A DNA stretch of 64,000 nt from Roseibacterium beibuensis (GTDB taxonomy: Bacteria; Pseudomonadota; Alphaproteobacteria; Rhodobacterales; Rhodobacteraceae), in the NCBI RefSeq assembly GCF_039542305.1, contig NZ_BAABHW010000005.1:222852-286851 (forward strand). Reading direction: 5' to 3'. A model generated the notes under the pieces. It was not told the origin of the DNA, searched no databases, and saw only the letters and a list, made by a program, of their open reading frames with translations. Positions 25,649-33,169 of this stretch are shown in pieces (position 1 is the first letter of the stretch; every line of letters starts with the position of its first letter). Made by a program: the position numbers and the translations under genes.

Positions 25649-26530
25649 ATGAAACGCGTTGTATTTCGCAGCTGGTGGCTGCCATACCTTCTGGTCGCGC
25701 CACAGATCGCGATCACGCTGATCTTTTTCATCTGGCCCGCCTACCAGGCGCTGGAAAGCTCGCTCTATATCGAGGACGCGTTCGGCTTTTCGCGCAACTT
25801 CGTCTGGTTCGAGAATTTCGAACAGCTGTTCAGCGATGCCGGCTACCTGCGGTCGTTCAAGACCACGCTGATTTTCGGCCTGTCGGTCACCTTCCTGTCG
25901 ATGTCGATGGCGCTTGGTCTGGCCGTCGCCGCCAACCGGGTGATCCGCAGCGCCACCGCCTATCGCACCTTCCTGATCTGGCCCTATGCCGTCGCCCCGG
26001 CGCTGGCGGGTGTCTTGTGGTTCTTCATGATGAACCCGACGCTCGGCATCGTCGCCTACTGGCTTGAGGCGATGTTCGGCTATGACTGGAACCACTACAC
26101 CAGCGGCAGCGAGGCGCTGATCATGGTGACCATCGCCGCGGCGTGGAAACAGATCAGCTACAACTTCCTGTTCTTCCTCGCCGGGCTGCAATCCATCCCG
26201 AAATCCCTGATCGAGGCGGCGGCCATCGACGCGGCCAGCCCCGCGCGGCGGTTCTGGACCATCGTCTTTCCGCTGCTGTCGCCGACGACCTTCTTCCTGC
26301 TGGTCGTGAACCTCGTCTACGCGTTCTTCGACACGTTCGCGATCATCCACGCGACCACCTCGGGCGGGCCTGCGGACGCGACCTCGATCCTCGTCTACCG
26401 CGTCTACAACACCGGTTTCGTCGGGCAGGATTACGGGTCGAGCGCGGCGCAATCGGTCGTTCTCATGGCGCTGGTCATCGGGATGACGGTGATCCAGTTC
26501 CGCTTCGTCGAACGGAGGGTGAATTACTGA
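25649..26530 (+). CDS. ugpA: sn-glycerol-3-phosphate ABC transporter, permease UgpA
   Basis: 293 residues, six predicted membrane segments. The first includes WWLPYLLVAPQIAITLIFFI. The binding-protein-dependent permease EAA loop is EAAAIDAASPARRFWTIVFPLL. With UgpE it forms the membrane channel driven by UgpC. The stop codon overlaps the ugpE start by one base (TGATG), indicating coupled translation. Confidence 0.95.
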   Translation: MKRVVFRSWWLPYLLVAPQIAITLIFFIWPAYQALESSLYIEDAFGFSRNFVWFENFEQLFSDAGYLRSFKTTLIFGLSVTFLSMSMALGLAVAANRVIRSATAYRTFLIWPYAVAPALAGVLWFFMMNPTLGIVAYWLEAMFGYDWNHYTSGSEALIMVTIAAAWKQISYNFLFFLAGLQSIPKSLIEAAAIDAASPARRFWTIVFPLLSPTTFFLLVVNLVYAFFDTFAIIHATTSGGPADATSILVYRVYNTGFVGQDYGSSAAQSVVLMALVIGMTVIQFRFVERRVNY

Positions 26531-27378
26531 TGGTCGAAAATCGCCCCCTCCTGAACATCCTCACGCATCTGGTGCTGATCGCCGGGATCGTCTTCCTGTG
26601 CTTCCCGGTCTGGATGGCCCTCGTGGCCTCAACCCACCCGGGCGAGGCGCTGGTCCGCAGTCCGATCCCGATGTGGTTCGGCGACCAGGGCTTCGAGAAT
26701 TACCGCCAGCTTCTGACCGGGGGCGTGCCCGCCACGGGCGGCGTCCCGGTGGCGCAGATGATGTGGAATTCGCTGATCATGGCGCTGGGCATCACCATCG
26801 GGAAGATCGCGATCAGCCTCTTGTCCGCCTACGCGATCGTCTATTTCCGCTTCCCCTTCCGCATGGTGTTCTTCTGGCTGATCTTCATCACCCTGATGCT
26901 GCCGGTCGAGGTGCGGATCCTGCCCACCTATGACGTCGTCGCGTCGCTGGGGATGCTCAACAGCCATACCGGCCTGATCCTGCCGCTGATCGCCTCGGCC
27001 ACCGCGACCTTCCTGTTCCGGCAGTTCTTTTTGACCGTGCCGGACGAGCTGGTCGAAGCCGCGCGCATCGACCGCGCCGGGCCGCTGCGGTTCTTCTGGG
27101 ATATCCTGCTGCCGCTGTCGCGCACGAATATCGCGGCGCTGTTCATCATCCTGTTCATCTACGGCTGGAACCAGTATCTCTGGCCGTTCCTCATCACCAC
27201 CGACCAGGACCTCTACACCATCGTCATGGGCATTCAGCGCATGGTGAACGTGGGCGAGGGCCTGCCGATCTGGCACCTGACCATGGGCACGGCGATCCTG
27301 GCGATGATCCCGCCGGTGATCGTGGTCCTGGCGATGCAGCGGCTCTTCGTGAAGGGCCTTGTGGAAAGCGAGAAGTAA
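26530..27378 (+). CDS. ugpE: sn-glycerol-3-phosphate ABC transporter, permease UgpE
   Basis: 282 residues. The start at 26530 is fixed by the TGATG overlap with ugpA and the N-terminal hydrophobic stretch LLNILTHLVLIAGIVFLCFP. Six membrane segments, with the EAA loop ELVEAARIDRAGPLRFFWDI facing UgpC. The late motif WNQYLWPFLITT is typical of UgpE. It is followed after three bases by ugpC. Upstream in-frame sequence inside ugpA is not coding. Confidence 0.95.
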   Translation: MVENRPLLNILTHLVLIAGIVFLCFPVWMALVASTHPGEALVRSPIPMWFGDQGFENYRQLLTGGVPATGGVPVAQMMWNSLIMALGITIGKIAISLLSAYAIVYFRFPFRMVFFWLIFITLMLPVEVRILPTYDVVASLGMLNSHTGLILPLIASATATFLFRQFFLTVPDELVEAARIDRAGPLRFFWDILLPLSRTNIAALFIILFIYGWNQYLWPFLITTDQDLYTIVMGIQRMVNVGEGLPIWHLTMGTAILAMIPPVIVVLAMQRLFVKGLVESEK

Positions 27379-27381
27379 GAC

Positions 27382-28434
27382 ATGGCCGAGCTGATCCTGA
27401 AAAACGTGGGCAAGACCTATCCGGGCGGGGTGACCGCCGTATCGGGCGCCAATGTCGAGATCGAGGACGGCGAATTCGTCGTGCTGGTCGGTCCCTCGGG
27501 CTGCGGCAAGTCCACGATCCTGCGCATGATCGCCGGTCTGGAAGAGATCACCGAGGGCGAGGTGCAGATCGGCGACCGTGTCGTGAACACGCTGGAGCCG
27601 GGCGAGCGCGACATCGCCATGGTGTTCCAGAACTACGCGCTCTACCCGCATATGTCGGTGCGCAAGAACATGGAATACGGCCTCAAGAACCAGGGCATGC
27701 CGCGCGACCAGATCGCCGAGCGCATCGCCAAGGCGGCCGAGACCTTGCAGATCGCGCAGTATCTCGACCGCAAGCCGCGCGCCCTGTCGGGCGGGCAGCG
27801 CCAGCGCGTCGCCATGGGCCGCGCCATCGTGCGCGAACCGGCGGTGTTCCTGTTCGACGAGCCGCTGTCGAACCTCGACGCCAAGTTGCGCACGCAGCTG
27901 CGGGCCGAGTTGAAGGACCTGCATATGCGCCTTGGCGCGACCTTCGTCTTCGTCACCCACGACCAGGTCGAGGCGATGAGCCTTGCCGACCGGATCGTCA
28001 TCATGTCCGAGGGCAGGATCGAGCAGATCGGCACGCCGATGGACCTCTACCGCAACCCGGCCAGCAAATTCGTGGCCGAGTTCATCGGCGCCCCGCCGAT
28101 GAATGTCTTCGACCTCGGCGCGACGGCGGGCCGGGCATTGGCCGAACTGGCCAATGACACGCCACCGGGCGCCGCGTTGATCGGTATCCGCCCCGAGTCG
28201 CTGCGGCTGGCGCATGACGGACCGGAAGGGACCGTGACGCTGGTCGAGGCGCTTGGCGCGGAAAGCCTGATCCACCTGCGCATGGGCGAAGACCGTGTCA
28301 TCCTGCGCGCGGGCCACGAAGGCACCCATGTTCAGGAAGGGCAGACGGTGCATCTGGGGGGGGATGCCGACGCGGTGACCTTCTTCAATTGCGAAGAGCG
28401 GACCATTTCCCCCGTCATGGCCGCCGCGCAGTAG
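27382..28434 (+). CDS. ugpC: sn-glycerol-3-phosphate ABC transporter, ATP-binding protein
   Basis: 350 residues. Walker A GPSGCGKST (residues 37-45), Q loop VFQNYALYPHM, signature LSGGQRQRVAMGRA, Walker B VFLFDEPLSNLDA, and switch histidine VTHDQ. A C-terminal MalK-type regulatory (TOBE) region follows. It energises uptake by UgpAE. The last residues (AAAQ and the stop) are part of a sequence repeated at the end of the SulP gene at 34904, which suggests that a repeat supplied the gene's 3' end. Confidence 0.95.
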   Translation: MAELILKNVGKTYPGGVTAVSGANVEIEDGEFVVLVGPSGCGKSTILRMIAGLEEITEGEVQIGDRVVNTLEPGERDIAMVFQNYALYPHMSVRKNMEYGLKNQGMPRDQIAERIAKAAETLQIAQYLDRKPRALSGGQRQRVAMGRAIVREPAVFLFDEPLSNLDAKLRTQLRAELKDLHMRLGATFVFVTHDQVEAMSLADRIVIMSEGRIEQIGTPMDLYRNPASKFVAEFIGAPPMNVFDLGATAGRALAELANDTPPGAALIGIRPESLRLAHDGPEGTVTLVEALGAESLIHLRMGEDRVILRAGHEGTHVQEGQTVHLGGDADAVTFFNCEERTISPVMAAAQ

Positions 28435-28488
28435 CGCGGCGCAGATTTCCTCGAGGAAATCTGGCCGGAAATCTCGAGATTTCCGCCC
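28420..28488 (+). repeat. Intergenic double palindrome repeat, copy 1
   Basis: Begins with GCCGCCGCGCAGTAG (28420-28434, including the ugpC stop), followed by a 22-base perfect palindrome centred on CTCGAG-like TCCTCGAGGA (28442-28463), a short GC spacer, and an 18-base perfect palindrome GGAAATCTCGAGATTTCC (28467-28484), then CGCCC. The same order is found at 34904-34970. The two palindromes can also pair with each other. It could act as a transcription terminator without a U tract, or be a small repeat family. Confidence 0.8.
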
Positions 28489-28585
28489 GCACCCGGTACG
28501 CACGCCGCTTTGAAGCCTGCGTGCGATTGACCCGTGGGCCATGGACCGCCATGTGAATGGCGAGACAGCACGAAAGACGCACCGC

Positions 28586-29251
28586 ATGACCGATGAATCC
28601 TGGATCACCCGTTTCGACGGCCTGAGCCGGCTGGAGCCGCGCATCCAGGAGATCCTTCTGTCGCGCTCAACCGTCATCGATGTGAAGGCCGGGACGGTGC
28701 TGTTCGGGCCGGGACGTGCGCCGCAAAACCTGCTTCTGCTGCTCGAAGGCACCGTGCGCGTCCAGCAGACCTCGGACACCGGGCGCGAAGTGGTGCTTTA
28801 CCGCGTCACGGCGGGCGAAAGCTGCGTGCTGACCACCGCCTGTCTGCTGGCTTACGAGGATTACTCGGCCGAGGGCGTGGCCGAGACCGACATCCGCGCC
28901 GCCGCCATTCCGCGCCACGTGTTCGACGACCTGATCGCGGCCTCCAAGGAGTTTCGCAACTTCGTCTTCTCGGCCTATTCCAAGCGGATCACCGACCTGT
29001 TCCACGTGGTCGAGGAGATCGCCTTTCGCCGCATGGATATCCGCCTTGCGCAAAAGCTGCTGGAACGCGCCGAGGGCGACACGGTCAAGGCCACGCACCA
29101 GCAGATGGCGGCCGAGCTGGGCACCGCGCGCGAGGTCATCTCGCGCCAGCTCAGCGAGTTCCAGCGCCGCGACTGGATCGAGCAGTCGCGCGGCACGATC
29201 CGCCTGACGGACCGCGCCGGACTGGAAAAGCTCGCCGCAACCCAAGGCTGA
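28586..29251 (+). CDS. Crp/Fnr-family transcriptional regulator of the sulfur cluster
   Basis: 221 residues. An N-terminal cyclic-nucleotide-binding-type beta roll (about 20-115), dimer helix, and C-terminal HTH (HQQMAAELGTAREVISRQLSE). The Fnr iron-sulfur cysteines are absent, and the usual phosphate-binding cassette is replaced by GESCVLTTACLLAYEDYSAE. The only two cysteines are Cys80 and Cys86 in this spot. The ATG at 28586 matches family starts (MTDESW); its ribosome site is weak, and an in-frame ATG at 28541 is the alternative. Its place just upstream of the transporter/SQR genes suggests that it senses a sulfur species. Confidence 0.85.
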   Translation: MTDESWITRFDGLSRLEPRIQEILLSRSTVIDVKAGTVLFGPGRAPQNLLLLLEGTVRVQQTSDTGREVVLYRVTAGESCVLTTACLLAYEDYSAEGVAETDIRAAAIPRHVFDDLIAASKEFRNFVFSAYSKRITDLFHVVEEIAFRRMDIRLAQKLLERAEGDTVKATHQQMAAELGTAREVISRQLSEFQRRDWIEQSRGTIRLTDRAGLEKLAATQG

Positions 29252-29286
29252 GAGACACCTTACCCGATCCCCTGAAACGGTCTTGT

Positions 29287-29299
29287 GTGACTAGATCAC
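29287..29299 (+). promoter_or_regulatory. Possible Crp/Fnr-type operator upstream of the split YeeE genes
   Basis: GTGA-CTAGA-TCAC is an inverted repeat of the kind bound by Crp/Fnr proteins. It lies 36 bases after the regulator stop and about 120 bases before the transporter start. A second inverted repeat (TGCAAG...CTTGCA) is at 29354-29371. Either could be the regulator's site. Confidence 0.35.
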
Positions 29300-29417
29300 T
29301 GAACGGCGCGCGCCGGTTCGGTATGCATTCGGATGCGAACAGGAGAAACTTTCTGCAAGGGCTTGCTTGCAAAGGAAAACATGCAGCCATGACGCAGAAT
29401 CACCCAGGAAACGAGGC

Positions 29418-29852
29418 ATGATCGAAACAGCATTCACCCCCTTCCAATCGCTTGCTGGCGGCGTCCTGATCGGGCTGGCCGCCACGCTTCTGATGTGGAC
29501 CCTTGGCCGCGTGATGGGCGCGACCGGCATCCTGGCCGGTTTGCTGGCCCCCGCATCGCTCTATGACTTCGGCTGGCGCGCCGCCCTTCTGGCCGGCATG
29601 GCCACCGGCCCCATCGCCTATTTCGCCGTCATGGGCGAAATGCCCCCGATCGAGGTTCCGATCTCGACGCCGATGCTGCTGATCGGCGGGTTCATCGTGG
29701 GCGTCGGCGTCACCTTCGGGTCGGGCTGCACCAGCGGCCACGGCGTCTGCGGCATGGCCCGCCTGTCGAAGCGCTCCATCGTGGCAACGCTCAGCTTCAT
29801 GGTGACGACGGCGGCCACCGTCTACGTCGTCCGCCACGTGTTCGGAGGGTAA
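29418..29852 (+). CDS. YeeE/YedE-type sulfur-compound transporter, first half (PmpA-like)
   Basis: 144 residues, four or so membrane segments. The signature GSGCTSGHGVCGMARLSKRS carries the cysteines that YeeE uses to pass thiosulfate. It is half the length of E. coli YeeE; the second half is encoded by the next gene five bases on. The ATG at 29418 follows AGGAAACGAGG. Family members move thiosulfate or other sulfane sulfur, and the neighbours (persulfide hydrolase, SQR fusion) agree. Confidence 0.88.
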   Translation: MIETAFTPFQSLAGGVLIGLAATLLMWTLGRVMGATGILAGLLAPASLYDFGWRAALLAGMATGPIAYFAVMGEMPPIEVPISTPMLLIGGFIVGVGVTFGSGCTSGHGVCGMARLSKRSIVATLSFMVTTAATVYVVRHVFGG

Positions 29853-29857
29853 GCGCG

Positions 29858-30316
29858 ATGAACGTCCTGCGTATCCTTTCGATCTACCTGATCGGCCTTG
29901 TCTTCGGCATCGGCATCGTCATCTCGGGCATGGCAAACCCGGCCAAGGTCCTGAACTTCTTTGACTTCTTCGGCATCTGGGACCCAAGCCTGATCTTCGT
30001 GATGGGCGGTGCCGTGACCGTGGCCTTCGTGGGCTACCGCCTTGTCCTGCCGCGCCCGCGCCCCTTGTTCGAGGGCCGCTTCCAACTGCCGACCGCAACC
30101 AGGCTCGACGCCAAGCTGATCGGCGGCTCGGCCCTGTTCGGCATCGGCTGGGGCATCGCGGGCTTCTGCCCCGGCGGCGCCCTGCCCGCGCTCGGCACCG
30201 GCCGGATAGAGGTCATCCTGTTCACTGCCGCGCTTCTGGCCGGCATCTTCGCGGCCAGGGGCATCCAGGCCCGGCTGCGCACCCGCACCACGCCGACCGC
30301 CACCAGCGGCGCGTAA
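29858..30316 (+). CDS. YeeE/YedE-type sulfur-compound transporter, second half (PmpB-like, DUF6691)
   Basis: 152 residues, four membrane segments starting LRILSIYLIGLVFGIGIVIS. The matching signature is GIGWGIAGFCPGGALPALG, with one cysteine. It follows the first half by five bases and the two presumably form one channel. It ends 30 bases before the persulfide-dioxygenase-like gene. Confidence 0.88.
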   Translation: MNVLRILSIYLIGLVFGIGIVISGMANPAKVLNFFDFFGIWDPSLIFVMGGAVTVAFVGYRLVLPRPRPLFEGRFQLPTATRLDAKLIGGSALFGIGWGIAGFCPGGALPALGTGRIEVILFTAALLAGIFAARGIQARLRTRTTPTATSGA

Positions 30317-30346
30317 GACATTCCGGTATCTTGGAGGAGACCACCC

Positions 30347-31231
30347 ATGAGCGACTATCCCGTCAACATGAACGTCCACCCCGAGGTCGAGCCGTTCTTC
30401 GACCCGGCCACCAACACGATTTCCTATGTCGTGAAGGACCCCAACTCGACCAGCTGCGCCATCGTCGACTCGGTGATGGATATCGACTACGCCGCCGGCC
30501 GCATCACCTATGACAACGCCGACGCGATCATCGCCTATGTCAAGGACAAGGGCCTGACCGTCGAGTGGCTGATCGAGACCCATGTCCATGCCGACCACCT
30601 GTCGGCCGCGCCCTACATCCAGGAGCAGGTCGGCGGCAAGATCGGCATCGGCAAGAACATCACCGTGGTGCAGGACACGTTCGGCAAGGTTTTCAACGAA
30701 GGCACCGAGTTCCAGCGTGACGGCAGCCAGTTCGACGCCCTGTTCGAGGATGGCGACAGCTACGAGATCGGCGGCATGCGCGCCGTCGCGATCTACACGC
30801 CCGGCCACACGCCCGCCTGCATGACCCATGTGATGGGCGACGCGGCCTTCGTCGGCGACACGCTGTTCATGCCCGATGGCGGCTCGGCCCGTGCCGACTT
30901 CCCCGGCGGCGATGCCGAGACCCTCTACGACTCGATCCAGAAGGTCCTGTCGCTGCCCGACGACATGCGCCTGTTCATGTGCCACGACTACGGCCCGAAC
31001 GGCCGCGACATCAAGTGGGAGACCACGGTCGCCGAGGAGAAAGAGTTCAACATCCATGTCGGCGGCAGCAAGACGAAAGAGGATTTCGTCAAGTTCCGCA
31101 CCGAACGGGACGCGCAACTCGACATGCCCAAGCTGATCATCCCCTCGCTGCAGGTGAACATGCGCGCGGGCGAGGTGCCCACCGACAAGGATGGCCGCCC
31201 GATGCTGAAAGTGCCGGTCAACGCGCTGTAA
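30347..31231 (+). CDS. blh: MBL-fold persulfide dioxygenase-like protein (ETHE1/Blh type)
   Basis: 294 residues. The metallo-beta-lactamase motif is THVHADHLSA (His79, His81, Asp83, His84), with further metal ligands in TPGHTPACMTH (His154), FVGDTLF (Asp171) and FMCHDYGP (His213). Enzymes of this group oxidise glutathione persulfide to sulfite with one Fe(II), and length and C-terminal region (KFRTERDAQLDMPKLIIPSL) fit the bacterial group. The ribosome site is GGAGGAG. Its neighbours are sulfur transport genes and an SQR fusion. Confidence 0.88.
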   Translation: MSDYPVNMNVHPEVEPFFDPATNTISYVVKDPNSTSCAIVDSVMDIDYAAGRITYDNADAIIAYVKDKGLTVEWLIETHVHADHLSAAPYIQEQVGGKIGIGKNITVVQDTFGKVFNEGTEFQRDGSQFDALFEDGDSYEIGGMRAVAIYTPGHTPACMTHVMGDAAFVGDTLFMPDGGSARADFPGGDAETLYDSIQKVLSLPDDMRLFMCHDYGPNGRDIKWETTVAEEKEFNIHVGGSKTKEDFVKFRTERDAQLDMPKLIIPSLQVNMRAGEVPTDKDGRPMLKVPVNAL

Positions 31232-31355
31232 CCAGCCCAAAGGCCCGCCGCCGAAAGAGAGACCCTTCGACCATCCGAAGGTTGAGGGGGCGGGCCGGTT
31301 TTACTTTCCCGGGTGCGAACGACCACCCACCGGGATTTCAGGAGGAGCATACCAC

Positions 31356-33029
31356 ATGGACGCCAAGGCCATTTCAGCCAATCTTTCGGTCGCGCCGCAG
31401 ATCACCGCCGATGACGTAGAGAAAGCCAGGAACCAGGGCTTTCGCGCGATCATCTGCAACCGCCCCGACGGCGAGGGCATGGACCAGCCCAACTTCGAGG
31501 AAATCGAAGCCCGCGCCAACGAACTGGGCATGGAAGCCCGCTACCTGCCGATCGACCATGGCAAGGTGACGGAGGCGGACGCCCGGTCGTTCGACGACAT
31601 GCTGGGCGAATTGCCCGGGCCGGTTCTGGCCTATTGCCGCTCCGGTACGCGGTCGGCCACCCTCTGGTCGCTCAGCCAGGCGCAGCGCCTGTCGGTCGCC
31701 GATATCCTCGCCGCGACCAAGGCCGCGGGCTACGACATGGCGGGCGTGGTGCGCCGCATCGTGAACGGCGGCAAGACGCCGACCGACAGCGCGGATGCGG
31801 AATACGACGTGGTCATCGTGGGCGCGGGCGCCGCTGGCGTCTCGGTCGCCTCCAGCCTCAAGTCCCGCAAGCCGGGCCAGACCATCGCCATCATCGACCC
31901 GGCCGACATCCACTATTACCAGCCGGGCTGGACCATGGTGGGCGGCGGCATCTTCGAGGCCCCCAAGACCGCCAAGACGATGGGCAGCCTGATCCCGCAG
32001 GGCGTGCATTGGATCAAGTCCGCCGTCGCGGCCTTTGAACCCGACAAGGACGTGGTCGTCCTCGATGGCTGTCGCGTGGTGAAATACAAGCGCCTCGTCG
32101 TCTGCCCCGGCCTGAAGCTCGACTGGCACAAGATCGACGGTCTCGTGGAGACGCTGGGCAAGAACGGCGTCACCTCGAACTACCGCTACGACCTTGCCCC
32201 CTACACCTGGGAGCTGGTCAGCAAGATGCGGCAGGGGCGCGCCATCTTCACCCAGCCGCCGATGCCGATCAAATGCGCCGGCGCGCCGCAGAAGGCGCTG
32301 TACCTGTCGGGCGATCACTGGCACCGCACCGGCGTGCTCGACACGATCGACATCCAGTTCATGAATGCCGGTGGCGTGCTGTTCGGGGTCAAGGATTACG
32401 TCCCTGCCCTGCAAGCCTACATGAACCGCTACAAGGCCGACCTGAACTTCTTCCACAACCTCACCGCCATCGACGGCGCGGCGAAAAAGGCGTGGTTCGA
32501 GGTCAAGGACCCCGATCAGGAGGTGCGCACCGTCGAGACGGAGTTCGACATGATCCATGTCGTCCCGCCGCAGACCGCGCCCGATTTCATCCGCGTCTCG
32601 CCCCTGGCCGATGCGGCGGGCTGGGTCGATGTCGATCAGGCCACCCTGCGCCACAAGACCTATGAAAACATCTGGTCGCTTGGCGACGTGATGAACGCCC
32701 CCAACGCCAAGACCGCCGCCGCCGCCCGCGTTCAGGCCCCGATCGTGGCCGAGAACGTGGCCGACGATATCGAGGGCAAATCGCCCACGGCGCTGTATAA
32801 CGGCTATGGCTCCTGCCCGCTGACCGTCGAGAAAGGCAAGATCGTGCTGGCCGAGTTCGGCTATGGTGGCGCGCTGCTGCCGAGCTTCCCGAAATGGGTG
32901 ATCGACGGCACGAAACCCACCCGCGCGGCGTGGCTTCTGAAAGAGCAGATCCTGCCGCCCTTCTACTGGAAGGCGATGCTGCGCGGGAAAGAATGGATGG
33001 TGAAGCCCGAGAAGGTCTCCGCCTCCTGA
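31356..33029 (+). CDS. Fusion of DUF442 phosphatase-like domain and sulfide:quinone oxidoreductase-like flavoprotein
   Basis: 557 residues. Residues 1 to about 140 are a DUF442/Blh-type domain with the rhodanese/phosphatase-like loop YCRSGTRSA (Cys94). From residue 150 there is an FAD-dependent oxidoreductase (DVVIVGAGAAGVSVA) very close to the eukaryotic SQOR type: VVCPGLKLDWHK (Cys250), PIKCAGAPQKALYLSG, WVDVDQATLRH, SCPLTVEKGKIVLAEFGY. Cys250 lines up with human Cys201. The partner, human Cys379 in GDCTN, is Val445 here (GDVMN). The family is often annotated as bifunctional tyrosine phosphatase-like/FAD oxidoreductase. Confidence 0.85.
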   Translation: MDAKAISANLSVAPQITADDVEKARNQGFRAIICNRPDGEGMDQPNFEEIEARANELGMEARYLPIDHGKVTEADARSFDDMLGELPGPVLAYCRSGTRSATLWSLSQAQRLSVADILAATKAAGYDMAGVVRRIVNGGKTPTDSADAEYDVVIVGAGAAGVSVASSLKSRKPGQTIAIIDPADIHYYQPGWTMVGGGIFEAPKTAKTMGSLIPQGVHWIKSAVAAFEPDKDVVVLDGCRVVKYKRLVVCPGLKLDWHKIDGLVETLGKNGVTSNYRYDLAPYTWELVSKMRQGRAIFTQPPMPIKCAGAPQKALYLSGDHWHRTGVLDTIDIQFMNAGGVLFGVKDYVPALQAYMNRYKADLNFFHNLTAIDGAAKKAWFEVKDPDQEVRTVETEFDMIHVVPPQTAPDFIRVSPLADAAGWVDVDQATLRHKTYENIWSLGDVMNAPNAKTAAAARVQAPIVAENVADDIEGKSPTALYNGYGSCPLTVEKGKIVLAEFGYGGALLPSFPKWVIDGTKPTRAAWLLKEQILPPFYWKAMLRGKEWMVKPEKVSAS

Positions 33030-33072
33030 CGCCTCCCCGGGGCACTCATCCCCAAAGCCCCGGGGTGACAGA

Positions 33073-33105
33073 GGGGCGGCCCGACAGGAAACGCCGGGCC
33101 GCCCC
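33073..33105 (+). other. Strong inverted repeat between the SQR fusion and sulP
   Basis: GGGGCGGCCCG (33073-33083) and CGGGCCGCCCC (33095-33105) form an 11-base-pair stem with an 11-base loop. No T tract follows, so it is not a classical terminator; it may stabilise the upstream transcript or attenuate transcription into sulP. Confidence 0.5.
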
Positions 33106-33169
33106 CGCCCTATTCGCCGCGCCTGCCCGCGCCCGCCCGCACCGACAAGAATAAAGACGGCCCAGACCC

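Noticed and set aside
26629..28779. 716-codon minus-strand frame opposite ugpE and ugpC
   Set aside because: Antisense shadow of two certain transporter genes; low-complexity charged product.
33073..33105. Hairpin as a rho-independent terminator
   Set aside because: The stem is strong but no T tract follows on either strand, so it is listed only as an inverted repeat.
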